From NCBI RefSeq assembly GCF_932274485.2, contig NC_065884.2, positions 71,074,046-71,138,045 of the forward strand: a stretch of DNA of 64,000 nt. The letters are read 5' to 3'. The notes below the pieces were generated by a model, which worked only from the letters and a program-made list of their open reading frames with translations, was not told the origin of the DNA and did not search any database. The first letter of the stretch is position 1, and every line of letters starts with the position of its first letter. Below are positions 20,931 to 31,741 of the stretch, piece after piece. This stretch comes from Patella vulgata. Lineage: Eukaryota > Mollusca > Gastropoda > Patellidae. Both the position numbers and the translations under genes were made by a program.

Positions 20931-23900
20931 AATACACCACATGGTACATAAACATTATTTTTCCAGTCACAGATACCAGATTCTTCATTAAATACAAGAC
21001 CTGGAATATAGATCAATAACATTCTTCACACAGAGATCCATCTAATTCATACTTCGAGAATAAATCTCTGTCCTAAATGGCCGCCATATCAAAAAATTAG
21101 TATATTGTTGGAGTTTTTTATGCGGCATACACACAAAGACTAAATAAACCTATTTAATTTCATTAAATGGAGGTAGAATAAATACTTCTCAAAATTTTCG
21201 AAGTATACTTAGCGTTTTTGATTTAGGACTTTTAACATGTCGGTCAACTAGCTTAGTGTCTGGTCTCAAGCCGAGTTAATGGTAGACAGTAAGCCTAAGT
21301 TTAGTATGCGATCAATTGTAGTATCGGGTTTAACGAGCTATCTGTAGACAGACAGCCCAAGTTTAGTATGCGACCAATAGTAGTATAGGGTTTAATGAAT
21401 GAAAACGGAAATACGTCATTCAATGAAAAATGATATGAAATTGCGTTTCGCATCCCACTTTTCTCCTTCGATTGGGCTAATGAAGACCAACATACGCCGT
21501 ACAGTGTGCTATGAGGGAAATTTTGCCTGTACATCTCCACAACGGCCTACTCTTATTGACCCTACGTCGTGCATCCCTGACAACGGCGAAACAATTTCAG
21601 GGTGTTTTTGTAGCGGTGGGAGGAAATCGGTAGACACGCGGAGAAAACCCACGAAGCTGTACAGGCGATCCTACTCATTGACACATCATTCGGCTACCTA
21701 CCCTCCCCCCCCCCTAATTAATTTAGACAATAAAATAGAGCTCCGTTATCTTTAAAGGTTAAATACATAGGATTTGCACCTTACAAATTCCAAAAGACTA
21801 GGCTCTATATGGTCCTAAATGGTTTTAGAGACCAAAAGTCTTTAAGAAAAAAAAAATACGTACCAGGAGGACAGTAATTATGACCGAAGAATTCTCCATT
21901 TTGACATGTATAATAAGACGTACAGGCTTGATCGTAATCAGGATATTTGCCGTCCGGTATGTTTGAACAATCTATCCAATCTCCACAAGGTGGTCCTACG
22001 TTAGTTTCACTAAAATACAAATTGTATATTTCAATAAATAATATTGTTTGTATATTTCTATAAAAAAAAAATTGTTTTGTATATTTCTGTAAAAAACATT
22101 TTTTCAATAATATTTTTGTATATTTCAAGAAATAATATTGTTGTATATTCCTTTAAATACTATTTTTTGCATATTTCTGTAAATAATATTATGTATATTT
22201 CTGTAAATAATATTGTTGTATATTCCTGTAAATACTATTTTTTATATTTCTGTAAACAATATATTTGTATATTTCTGTAAATAATATATTTGTATATTTC
22301 TGTAAATAATATATTTGTATATTTCTGTAAATAATATATTTTGTATATTTCTATAAATAATATTTTGTATATTTCTATAAATAATATATTTTGGATATTT
22401 CTATAAATAATATTTTTATATGCTTTTGAACATAATAATCCGTGTATATTTTTGTAAATAATAAATTTTGTATATTTCTGTAAATAATATTGTTGTATAT
22501 TCCCGTAAATAATATTTTTGTATAAATAATATTATGTATATTTCTGTAAATAATATTTTTGTATATTCCTGTAAATAATATTTTTGTATATTTCTGTAAA
22601 TAATATTTTTGCATATTTCTGTAAATAATATTTTTGCATATTTCTGTAAATAATCTGTTTGTATATTTCTATAAATAATCTTTTTTGTATATTTCTATAA
22701 ATAATCTTTTTTGTATATTTCTATAAATAATCTTTTTTGTATATTTCTATAAATAGTATTTTTTTTTATATTTCTTGAAATAATATATTTTGTATATTTA
22801 TGTAAATATATATATTTTTTGTCTATTTCTATAAATAATAAGTTTTGCATATTTCTATAAATAACATTTTGTTTATTTCTGTAAATAATATAGTTTTGTA
22901 TATTTCTATAAATATAAGTTTTATATTTTTCTATAAATATTAGCGATTGGTCTGATACAGAAGATAAGGAAACATAAAACGATCCGGGACTTAACGGACT
23001 TCCGTAACGGACTTCCGTAAAGCTAATTTGACAGGTGTTTGTATCGTGGGCATTATGTCAAAATAACATTAAGTTGTAACTAACTATTCTGTCTAAAGTG
23101 TATTACGTTCATGTTCCTGTAACCGAAATTATTAGAGAGACAAATGTTCTGAAACCGATTTATGATTCAGGGGAAATAACTTGTCTAAAACCGGTTGTAT
23201 GTCATTAGATATAAAACTAAAGGTGATGAATGAAATGGGGTTTGAAGTACTACTTTTCTGTTCCGAAGACGGGTTTACGCCATACAGTGTGCTATAAAGG
23301 AAATTGTGCCTACTCTTATTTCGAATTCATGATTACACCCCCGTCCCCCCCCCCCATTGTTTTCTAAAAAGACCACAAAATCTGATAAACAAATAATTTA
23401 TTAGCCATATGACTTACTCATCACAATCTTCAATCTCTGGATTAAAGACAAATCCTTCTTCACATTCAACAGTTTCACCTTCGCCATCTTTACATCTTAC
23501 AAAGGACTTGCAACCGATTTCATAGATTCCATCGTCTTGATTAGCGCAATCAAAACCCAGAACTGCAAGATAATACAAATATTGAACAATTATAATGTAA
23601 TAGATAACTATACCTAGTACAGATATTTTGTTTGTATGTCCGTACTAGGCCCTCCTGTCTGCGCACCACTGACAAAAGGGTAACACCTTGCAAACCCAAG
23701 GAATAGTAAGTCGGCACCTTTCTCACTGCGCAACTGCGGATCCACAACACCATTTAAGCACCCTGTAGCTAACAGCTCTATTCCTGTTCATTTATTCCCT
23801 GGCTCTTGGTGACAGTATGTCTACAATGTAAACAGCGACGGATTTTATATTCAGCCATCATTAGGCTGGATGGTTTAGTGGTTTAAACGGATGCGTCCTA

Positions 23901-24824
23901 TTTTGTGTCGAGTGGACGTTACCCCATGTGGACGACATTAGAACGCTTGAAAAGTCACTACTGCACAGCCCATCCCGGGATTCAAACCCGGGACATTCTA
24001 GTCTAGAAAGTAGGACGTTAAACCCCATTTCATTTCTAGTTCAGAATCTGGTGCTCTAACAGCGTGGGTAAGACGGGGGGGGGGGGGGTATACTCTTTGT
24101 GAAATACAATATGACGAATTAAAGGGGTTCTCGTAGCTAGCGAATTGCACATTGCAAACCGTTGGGGTACGACGGTCCAGCCCATGCCATGACGTATTTG
24201 AGGGGTTCACGGATAGTTTACGAATTGCAAACCGCTGGGTGCGGAGTGTACCTTTAATGAAATAGCCACGACAAATTTGAGGCCTTCACGTAACTAACGA
24301 ATTGCAAATTGTAATCACGTTAACCTCTAAATTAGATAGGGACATAACATCCTGCGGCTCTGTTCCTAAACGCTAATTAAGGCGGGCATACGCCATACAG
24401 TGTACTATGAGGTAAATTCTACATCGGCGCTACGGCCTACTCTTATATCGAATTCCAACTGCCACATTATCATTTAAGTTGCTTGTCCATCCGAACATCC
24501 TTTCCTTGTCCCTTGTCAGATCCTATGTCCTGTACCCGTGACAAGGAGGAAACACGCCGGACAATCCCGATAAACTTCCTGTCCGACATAAGGTTCGAAT
24601 CCCGGACCTTCAGGTCAGCGAGCCAGCGTCCTACCGTGGCTCCTATGTTAACCTGTAACGGTGAAACAAGTTATAATCAACAGTAAGTAACTTACCTGTA
24701 ACGGTGAAGCAAGTTATTAACAACAGTAAATCACTTACCTGTAACTTTGAAGCAAGTTATTAACAACAGTAAGTAACTTACCTGTAACGGTGAAGCAAGT
24801 TATTAACAACAGTAAAGACTTCAT
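20900..24824 (-). CDS. Gene C: secreted two-domain CBM14 chitin-binding protein, 144 aa
   Basis: Exons on the minus strand: 24782-24824, 23418-23562, 21864-22009, 20900-21000, phases 1-2-1, donors GTAAGT, GTAAGT, GTACGT. Signal peptide MKSLLLLITCFTVTG. Domain 1 starts LGFDCANQDDGIYEIGC, domain 2 reads CGDWIDCSNIPDGKYPDY then YYTCQNGEFFGHNYC; the twelve cysteines have spacings 11-5-9-12-9 and 14-5-10-12-9. The tail LPRPPTNKNV is longer than in its paralogues because the minisatellite contributes the last codons and stop. Exon 1 is the first of four tandem 43-bp copies, three of them followed by consensus donors; only the first donor keeps the frame. Closest paralogue over exon 3 and flanks is D, but exon 2 is closest to E. 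Likely an extracellular chitin binder. Confidence 0.9.
21288..21398. repeat. Tandem duplication in intron 3 of gene C
   Basis: AAGTTTAGTATGCGATCAAT and a following GTAGTAT.GGGTTTAA block occur twice, about 60 bp apart. Confidence 0.75.
21395..21580 (-). mobile_element. SINE-2, partial and diverged
   Basis: GATATGAAATTGCGTTTCGC tail side and the GAAGACCAACATACGCC body; it lies in intron 3 of gene C. Confidence 0.7.
22017..22945. repeat. Minisatellite in intron 2 of gene C, ~25-bp unit
   Basis: About 37 units of TATTTCTGTAAATAATAT plus TTTTG(TA), starting just 8 bp before the exon 3 acceptor on the minus strand. It creates spurious open frames. A few diverged units also occur in the D intron (32800-32960). 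Confidence 0.92.
23230..23330 (-). mobile_element. SINE-2 fragment in intron 2 of gene C
   Basis: AATGGGGTTTGAAGTACTAC through GCCTACTCTTATTTCGAATTC. Confidence 0.7.
24110..24318. repeat. Tandem repeat in intron 1 of gene C, ~90-bp unit
   Basis: Three diverged units, each with GACGAATT / TGAGGGGTTCACG and ACGAATTGCAAA. Confidence 0.75.
24370..24640 (-). mobile_element. SINE-2, partial, in intron 1 of gene C
   Basis: Body from GGCGGGCATACGCCATACAG to the inverted B box GGTTCGAATCCCGGACC and AGCGAGCCAGCGTCCTACC. It abuts the exon 1 repeat array. Confidence 0.8.
24650..24824 (-). repeat. 43-bp tandem array of the gene C signal-peptide exon and 5' splice donor
   Basis: On the minus strand four copies of TTACTGTTGTTAATAACTTG plus CTTCACCGTTACAG, each followed by GT. 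The first three donors are GTAAGT and the fourth GTTAAC. Unit starts on the plus strand fall at 24691, 24734 and 24777, an exact 43-bp period. Only the outermost copy carries the ATG. Confidence 0.92.
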
Positions 24825-25140
24825 ATTGGTATATTATATCACAAACTATCAAACTATATTTCCCTCTGGTCACCAGATAATATCTCTTATCCTTTAAATA
24901 CTGTATCATCAGGTAAAAAAATAAACACATTGTTTGTTTGATTATAAATATGCCATATAGAAGTAGAAAAAATTAAAACGTCATCGTTGAAACCCCACTT
25001 AAGGTATGAACGTGTTAACAACCAAACTTGAACGTAGAGCGAACACCGGTTTATTTAAACAGCAGTTGGTCAACGTAGAGCGAACACTGGTTTATTTGAA
25101 CAGCAGTTGGTCAATTCCACGAGTCATTTAACCAATATCA
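24824..25140 (-). promoter_or_regulatory. 5' flank of gene C, conserved with gene D
   Basis: Matches 34733-35005 nearly base for base in blocks: the TATA region, AAACGTCAT near 24980, and CAACGTAGAGCGAACAC. In C the last block is tandemly repeated (25030 and 25073). Confidence 0.6.
24893..24900 (-). promoter_or_regulatory. TATA-like box TATTTAAA of gene C
   Basis: About 70 bp before the ATG; the same word sits upstream of D and F, and TATTTAA upstream of E. Confidence 0.6.
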
Positions 25141-25199
25141 TCGACTCCATTTGACACGCGCGAGATTATGCTTACTTCCAAGGAATATTCGATGCTATG

Positions 25200-25810
25200 T
25201 GTAATTAAAGGGTATATGGCTCTATTCGTTGGATCCTTAAAATAGACATATTAATGAAACGAGGGATTTATATTCAATTTCAAATTGAAAGGCAGTCGTT
25301 TACGCCTTATTAATGCATTCTATACGTTCTTTAAATTATTATTTTGTCAACAGAACACAGTTTTTATGGGATACAATCACTAGTTTTATTCTAAAAGCAC
25401 GACGTTTCGACAAGTATCCTATTATCGTTATTGTGCTTGATAACGATAAGAGGATACTTGTCGAAACGTGCTTTTAGAATAAAACTAGTGATTGTATCCC
25501 ATAAAAACTGTGTTCTGTTAATGTGTTTCCGATCGCTAAATGCCACTTAAAGATTGTATTATTTTATCCTTTGTGAATTAGCCTTTACTAATTACTTCCG
25601 CATTGTGTTGTGAGATATGTTTTTATTTGTTCATTACAAAGTGGCACCCGAAACCATAGGGTATACAATGTCAATTGTGTCTTAAATATTGGATATTAGG
25701 GTCCTGTAGTTTCACGGAAAAAATAACAACACCAACATTGATTGAAATGAACCAATATTGAATTATAATTTGGGTTTTTAATTTCGAATATTATGGAAAA
25801 TATTGAGTTA
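25200..25810. repeat. Repeat R2, copy 1 (partner 40200-40560)
   Basis: TGTGTCTTAAATATTGGATATT and TTTTAATTTCGAATATT.TGG blocks match. This copy is interrupted by the palindrome at 25346-25520. Confidence 0.7.
25346..25520. repeat. Long near-perfect palindrome
   Basis: Arms of about 83 bp (CAGAACACAGTTTTTATGGG ... CCTATTATCGTTAT) and their reverse complement, separated by about 8 bp (TGTGCTTG). Only one or two mismatches are seen. It is likely a foldback MITE. Confidence 0.92.
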
Positions 25811-26108
25811 GAGGGTTAGCCCCTTTAATGATCAAATGTATGGTGAATCAATTTAGTAGGTTTAGTAGATTGATCATGTCTAGATGATTTAACGTCCACT
25901 TAACGTTTACTACGTCATTAAGGGGGCGTTTACACGATACAACCAATCCATACAACCGTCGGATGCAACATATTGGACGACTGTTTACACGATACAATTG
26001 TTCCTTCTTAGTAACTGAATAAATTGGCAGCAATAGACTGATATTTTTTGTGTTTTACCTTAATAGGTATTTGCGAGTAGGGTGTTCTTGACTGTGGAGG
26101 GATATTTG

Positions 26109-26365
26109 CGGGAGGTTGGATGGCGAATGGTTAGCACGTGCGCGCTGTATCATAAGGCCTGTCATTGAGTCAACTGGCGTGGTTTCGAATCCCCGGTCGT
26201 ACGTGACAAGGCGAAGGTTCGCCTGTCCAACCTCATGGGTTTTCTCCGGGTCCTCCGGTTTCTTCACACTGTTAAAGACCCCTACGCGCAAGCGAATTAT
26301 TGAAATAAAATTAAAAACCATATGTTAGTCCCGAAATGACCTAGTTTGTGTCGAGTGGACGTTAG
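26109..26365 (+). mobile_element. SINE-1, full length without (CT)n tail
   Basis: Clean B box GGTTTCGAATCCCC; the 3' end stops at GTGGACGTTAGG. Confidence 0.85.
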
Positions 26366-26402
26366 GATAGTCCAAACACTTTTTGCCTTGATTAGTCCAA
26401 GA

Positions 26403-27030
26403 GTTCACAAAGCATTCTCAGTAAATTAAGAATTTACTCAACTTTCAATCACTGTTTATGAGAAATGTATTTGATCCAGAAACACAATACTTTGCCCACA
26501 TTTTCTTATTTGTGTAGGCAATTTGATACATTAACACAACAAATGTTTTATAAAGGGCAATATTTTAGTTAAATAAGACGAACAATTTTGAGTAAAGTCT
26601 TAACTTAAACGTGCATTATGCAAGAGCAAAATCTGCTTATTACAAGTCTTTCTTTAGGCCTGAAATGTTATCTAAATTATCAATTAGACATTAATTAACT
26701 TATCCAGTCCATAATAAACTCTCGATGTCAAGGCTAGCCTTCGATGTTGGCTGGATTAGATTCCTATATGTCGCTAACGGCTATTGATAATTAAATCAGA
26801 AAAAGTGGATAATCGAGACTATGCTGTTTATATTAATGATTTTAGTAATGATGACCGAGACTATGCAAAAATTTCACCTGCTTCTTTCTCGGCTCATAGT
26901 GGATCAATTTGACTGAAATTTTCAGCAAATTACCTTTACACTATCTAGTTTTTAACTATTATAGCGAGAACTGCCATCTCTTTATATTATCTCCCATAAT
27001 GTATCTTTAAGTCTGAAAATGATTGTGAAA
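26403..27030 (+). mobile_element. MITE M3, copy 2, split by an M1 insertion
   Basis: Left part 26403-26608; the right end resumes at 27011 as GTCTGAAAATGATTGTGAA. Comparison with 9939-10172 shows the interruption falls at TTAA in the right inverted repeat. Confidence 0.85.
26609..27006 (+). mobile_element. M1 TTAA MITE, copy 2, nested in M3
   Basis: 398 bp flanked by TTAA (26605-26608, 27007-27010). The empty site at 10132-10160 carries one TTAA, proving a TTAA target duplication. Confidence 0.9.
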
Positions 27031-27266
27031 TCTGGGCGTGATCCTGTGTACCATGACTGAACATCTCTGAAATTACACCCTCTCCTCGGCACCGCGGCTG
27101 ATTCAATTACATTTTGACAGTTCCATTAATTTCATTACCATTATAGGTAATCATTACAATTACTTTATTAATTATCATTCCCCATTACTTTATGACTGTA
27201 TAAATAACAACCATTTCACAGACAATAAAAACACAATCCTATTTTTTGTATACCACCTACAAGAGA

Positions 27267-27546
27267 GGGCGAGAGAGAGAAATGGGGTTTAACGTCCACT
27301 CGACACAAACTATGTCATTTCGGGACTAACATATGGTTTTTAATTTTATTTCAATAATTCGCTTGCGCGTAGGGGTCTTTAGCAGTGGGAGGAAACGGAG
27401 AACCCGGAGAAAACCCACGAGGTTGGACAGGCGACACTACTCCTTGTTACGTACAACCGGGGATTCGAAACTACGCCAGTTGACTCAATGACAGACTTTA
27501 TGATACAGCACGCATGTGCTAACCATTCGGCCATCCAACCCCTCTA
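27267..27546 (-). mobile_element. SINE-1, full length
   Basis: GA tail, GGGGTTTAACGTCCACTCG, through to GCTAACCATTCGGCCATCC. Confidence 0.87.
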
Positions 27547-27649
27547 CCACCTACAAAATCAGGTCCAAAATGATCTTTGATTTACAGCAATCTGTATATC
27601 AAATATCTCATCTATAATAAATTGTCATGCGAGGGTCGCCACTGCCTTC

Positions 27650-27800
27650 AAACAGAATAATTTGTGAACTCGATCGTTTTCTGTTGACAATAAATAACTC
27701 TTTGATGTCGAATACAAAAACGTAACCAAGTAATATTACTTATTATAAACGTGCGTGTAAAATATATGTCAGTTTTAAAGTCGATTGTTAATACGTAGTA
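27650..27800. repeat. Block shared with 37045-37180 (C/D duplication)
   Basis: TTGTTGACAATAAATAAC-type and AATATATGTCAGTTTTAAAG words are collinear in both copies. Confidence 0.75.
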
Positions 27801-27989
27801 TAAATTGTCTTCGTTATGCTTCTGATTTATTTACAGTAAAAAGGCAGAATGAAAAGTAGGGTATTATCTTTTTTTATTGTATCTACACAATACATAAAAT
27901 GTAACATGTAATCGAATGGACTCACGTTCAGATTGTGTTACGTACGCGTGCATTATCGATTTATTTTGTCTACAATACAAAAGGGGGGG

Positions 27990-28264
27990 GGGGTTGGATG
28001 GCTGAATGGTTAGCGTGCGCGCGCTGTATCATAAAGTCTGTCATTGAGTCGACTGGCGTGGTTTCGAATCCCCGGTTGTACGTGGCAAGGAGTAGGGTCG
28101 CCTGTCCAACCTCGTGGGTTTTCTCCGGGTCCTCCGGTTTCCTCCCACTGCTAAAGACCCCTACGCGCAAGCGAATTATGTAAATAAAATTAAACCATAT
28201 GTTAGTCCCGAAATGACCTGGTTTGTGTCGAGTGGACGTTAAACCCCCATTTCTCTCTCTCTCA
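27990..28264 (+). mobile_element. SINE-1, full length
   Basis: Head GGTTGGATGGCTGAATGGTT, intact B box, 3' end GGACGTTAAACCCCCATTTC plus CT. One of the best-preserved copies. Confidence 0.88.
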
Positions 28265-28542
28265 CAATACATAAGATGTAACATGTAATCAGATAGACCC
28301 TACTTCCGACTGTGTTACGTACGCGACTTCACTGCATTTTTAAATAGATCAGAAGATCAGTTTACAGTACAATGAAAACGGGTTTATCTTCTTATTGTTC
28401 CTCAACATGCGCAAACCTATCAATGCTAGAAGTAATAAAGGTGGTCAACAAGCCATAGAGGCTTAATGGTAGATCGAAGAAAAAGTATAAAAGGTATAAC
28501 AAGGTGGAGGGGCACAATCCGTGAAGTATGTTATGGGAAAAT

Positions 28543-29089
28543 TTCAATCTGATTAAAATACAGATTTATATCATCATTTGAGGTGGTTCAATAAGGCGCT
28601 AATTCACTAACTAGAAGATCCCGAGGTTGACTCTACTTTGTCCGTGAACCTGGCCAGGAACAGCTTCCAGTCGTTCTGATAGCACAAGAATCATGGTCCC
28701 GTGTACACGTAGACTTGGTTAGAAACGCGGCCAGGCCACAATTTCTCCCCAATCTGATTAAAACACAGATCATACTTCGTTCGGTTTTTTTTATAGTTCA
28801 AAATTTCATTTTACTTGTCTTTACAACTCTAGGGCCTGGAGGAGTTGTTATCATTCACGCGTTCTGCTTGATGCGAGGAATTAGCCAATGAATTCTTGGC
28901 GTGTTGTGCACCATTAGGAACGTCAACGCTGATTGATTAATCAATGTCTGACGTCATAGAGTCGAAAGCCGCTCGTATGACCCTGACGCGACCTTCCACT
29001 ACAACTGGTCAGATCTTCATGTAGTAGAGGCCATTAAAAGTATAAGAAAAAACGAAACGAAATATAGATCTGTATTTTAGTTAGATTGA
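28543..29089 (-). mobile_element. M2 MITE, copy 3, next to a second left-end fragment
   Basis: 28543-28570 is an isolated M2 end (AATCTGATTAAAATACAG). After about 185 bp of a diverged SINE-2-like element (GAGGTGGTTCAATAAGGCGC onward) a nearly complete copy runs 28755-29089. CTGACGTCATAG lies at 28949. Confidence 0.75.
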
Positions 29090-29189
29090 TAGCATGGGAA
29101 CGACCAGCTCTTTATCTAAATCGTATAGACATATAATTAATCTTTTATCAAACTGTGTTAGCGAAGTATTATTTATCATGACCATGTTA

Positions 29190-29940
29190 TAAAAGTGGCA
29201 AACAAGTAATAGATACTTCAACCTGAATTGTCACCTGTCTCGACCAAAGAAAAACAATAAGTGAAATAGGATGACCCGTGCACTTTACAGAAAGTTGGTC
29301 TCGACACGGCTAAATGTGCACGCTTCAGTTGCGTGTCTCGAACTGATTTCTGACTACCCCGCACTCGCTTTGAGTCGATAAATAGCCATGGCACGTGCAA
29401 TTCTCTACAAATATATCAACTATTACAGCCGTAAAAAATCTATTATTGACGATTTTGAATAGCAGTAAAATTTAGCTTCTTGGTTATTACAGCAGCTTTA
29501 GTAATTACGTTTGTTTTATTTTTTAAATTGCTTTATCATTAACTGTACCGTTAAGAGCGGCATCTTTTGGTTTAGTACAAATACTATCTCTGAATCACTT
29601 TCTTTAGCAGGAACATGATACTAGCAATAGTTTCATTTTACTTTTACAAGTTTCTTAAAACAATTGTTGAGTTGTCTAAAGTGCTTATTTCTAAATTCAA
29701 TTTCTTGTTCTAGCTTTCTGTTATGTTTCGTAAAAAAGTAGTCTTGATTATCCCGACCTGTCAATCAGACGTAGAATGGTCGATAGACTGGTTAAGCGAG
29801 ACTAATTTCAAAACAAGGGCACGTAACCTATCTTTTACTCAAAAGTGTCTGGATGTTATGGACGCAACTTGGAACCAGTTTTCAGTCTATTATTTATAGA
29901 TGATTAATGGTCATAGCTTATTAAGTACAACATGATCGTT
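29190..29940. repeat. Duplicated block, copy 1 (partner 41010-41650)
   Basis: Long similarity including TTTTTTAAATTGCTTTATCA, GAGCGGCATCTTTTGGTTTA and CCTGTCAATCAGACGTAGAA. It marks the distal end of the C/D duplication unit. Confidence 0.85.
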
Positions 29941-30119
29941 TATTTAGTGACTATAATTGTGTGAAACTGATTTGAGGCTTGGCATATATATAAATATTGT
30001 GGCGTAATTGTCGAGATATTTGGAGATATTTATTTATGGTGGGTCACCCTATGAGAGGCTGATTGCTGCTTGTTCATCGGTGGAGTTCCCCCTTTTTAGT
30101 GATGCAGGACTGACATGAA

Positions 30120-30395
30120 ACAGTGTCTAGTGGTTAGCGCGAGCGCGTTATATCATAAGGTCTGCCATTGAGTCAACTGGCGTGGTTTCGATACCCCGGT
30201 TGTACACGATAAAGAATAGGGTCGCCTTTCCAACCTCGTGGGTTCTCTCCGAGTCTTCCAGTTTACTCCAACTGCTACAGACCCCTACGCGCAAGCGAAT
30301 TATTGAAAAAAAAATTGAACCATATGTTAGTCCTGAAATGGACTAGTTTGTATCGAGTGGACGTTAACCTCGTCTCTCTCACTCTCTCCCCCTCC
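30120..30395 (+). mobile_element. SINE-1, near full length
   Basis: Head TAGTGGTTAGCGCGAGCGCG, B box GGTTTCGATACCCC, 3' end GAGTGGACGTTAACC, CT tail. Confidence 0.85.
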
Positions 30396-30419
30396 CCCCC
30401 CACCTCTCTCCTTTTATGT

Positions 30420-30737
30420 GTTGGCGACCACAGTGGCTAAGTGGGTAAGAAGCTGGCTCGCTAGCCAGGGGGGCGGGTTTTCTATCCCTGCATTTGCCGA
30501 GAAAGTTCATAAAGTTTTCCCAGTGTGGTTCCCCCTTGTCAGTAATGTAGGACGGAGGGCCCGTGTACACATTGGCGTGAACGTGAAAGATCTCTTGGAA
30601 TTCGATATAAGAGTAGGCGGTAGTGCCGCTGTCCGGGCAAATTTCCCTCATAGCACACTCTATGGCGTATGTCCGCCTTTATTAGCCCATCTCGGAGAAG
30701 AACAGTAGGACGTTAAACCCCATTTCATTTCATTTTC
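30420..30737 (+). mobile_element. SINE-2, full length
   Basis: Begins GGCGACCACAGTGGCTAAGT (A box) and ends GACGTTAAACCCCATTTC(ATTTC). It sits immediately behind the SINE-1 at 30120. Confidence 0.87.
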
Positions 30738-31224
30738 AACGCAACGTCTTGTCTCAGATAATCAGTGCAGTGTGGACAGTCCCACGACCACGATTCAATC
30801 GATTTCCGTCGCGTCGTGGCCCATCGGTCCGACTGAGCATGTTCAGTCGTAGTCGGATGTACTGCAGTTGGATGCAGTCGTAACCCATCGTGTTTGTGTG
30901 GACACTCACACGACAGGATCAATTGTCTTACTGTTGTTTAGCCAATCAGAGAGTAGCATTTAGTCATGTGACTGTGCAGTTCATGTGCTCCTTGTTTTCC
31001 CGGGAAAATATAATGTCACTTTTATGCTTCCGGTTTACTTTTGGAATCACTCGCTAGAGGGAAGTGGCGTAACTCACGACGCATAATCTGTGAGAGTCGG
31101 GCCTGTGTGGACTGGTACCGTCGTAGGCAAGTCAAGTAAAAACGCGACCCGACTTTTTTTTACAACTGCCCAAGACGCTGCGTCCTGTCGGGTTGTGTGT
31201 AGTCGTAGCGGTATGGGCCGGGCT
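30738..31224. other. GC-richer spacer, no gene recognised
   Basis: 30750-31215 is CpG-rich for this window (CGTCGTGGCCCATCGGTCCG-like), with inverted similarity between GTGTGGACAGTCCCACGACC (30768) and TGTGTGGACTCAC-type words (30896). It may be an old transposon; not assigned. Confidence 0.35.
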
Positions 31225-31738
31225 TTACATGATAACATAAGACATTCTTATTACATACAATAACAAGTAGACGATCTCATTACATAAAATAACGAATAGT
31301 GGGTGATTAGACATACAATAACAAAAAGTGGGTGAATTACATACACTAACAAATAGTGGGTGATTAGACGGTGTTATTACATATAATAACAAATAATGAG
31401 TGATTAGACTTTCGTATTACATACAATAACAAATAGTGGGTGGATTAGACGGTCTTATTACATACAGTGAGTGATTGGACGGTCTTATTACACACAATAA
31501 CAAATAGTGGGTGTTCGTATTACATACAATAACAAATAGAGGGTGGATTAGACGGTCTTATTACATACAGTGGGTGATTAGACGGTCTTATTACACACAA
31601 TAACAAATATTGGGTGATTAGACGGTCATATTACATACAATAACAAATAGTGGGTGATTAGACGGATTTGTTTTACATACAAAAACAAATAGTCGGTTGG
31701 ATTAGACAGGTTTATTACATACAATAACAAATAATGAA
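31225..31738. repeat. Minisatellite directly after the gene D stop
   Basis: Units TTACATACAATAACAAATAG plus TGGGTGATTAGACGGTC, paralogous to the array at 20485-20930. It would form most of the D 3' UTR or 3' flank. Confidence 0.9.
31711..31716 (-). terminator. Possible polyadenylation signal of gene D
   Basis: AATAAA on the minus strand 26-31 bp after the stop, inside the first minisatellite unit. Confidence 0.4.
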
Positions 31739-31741
31739 TGA

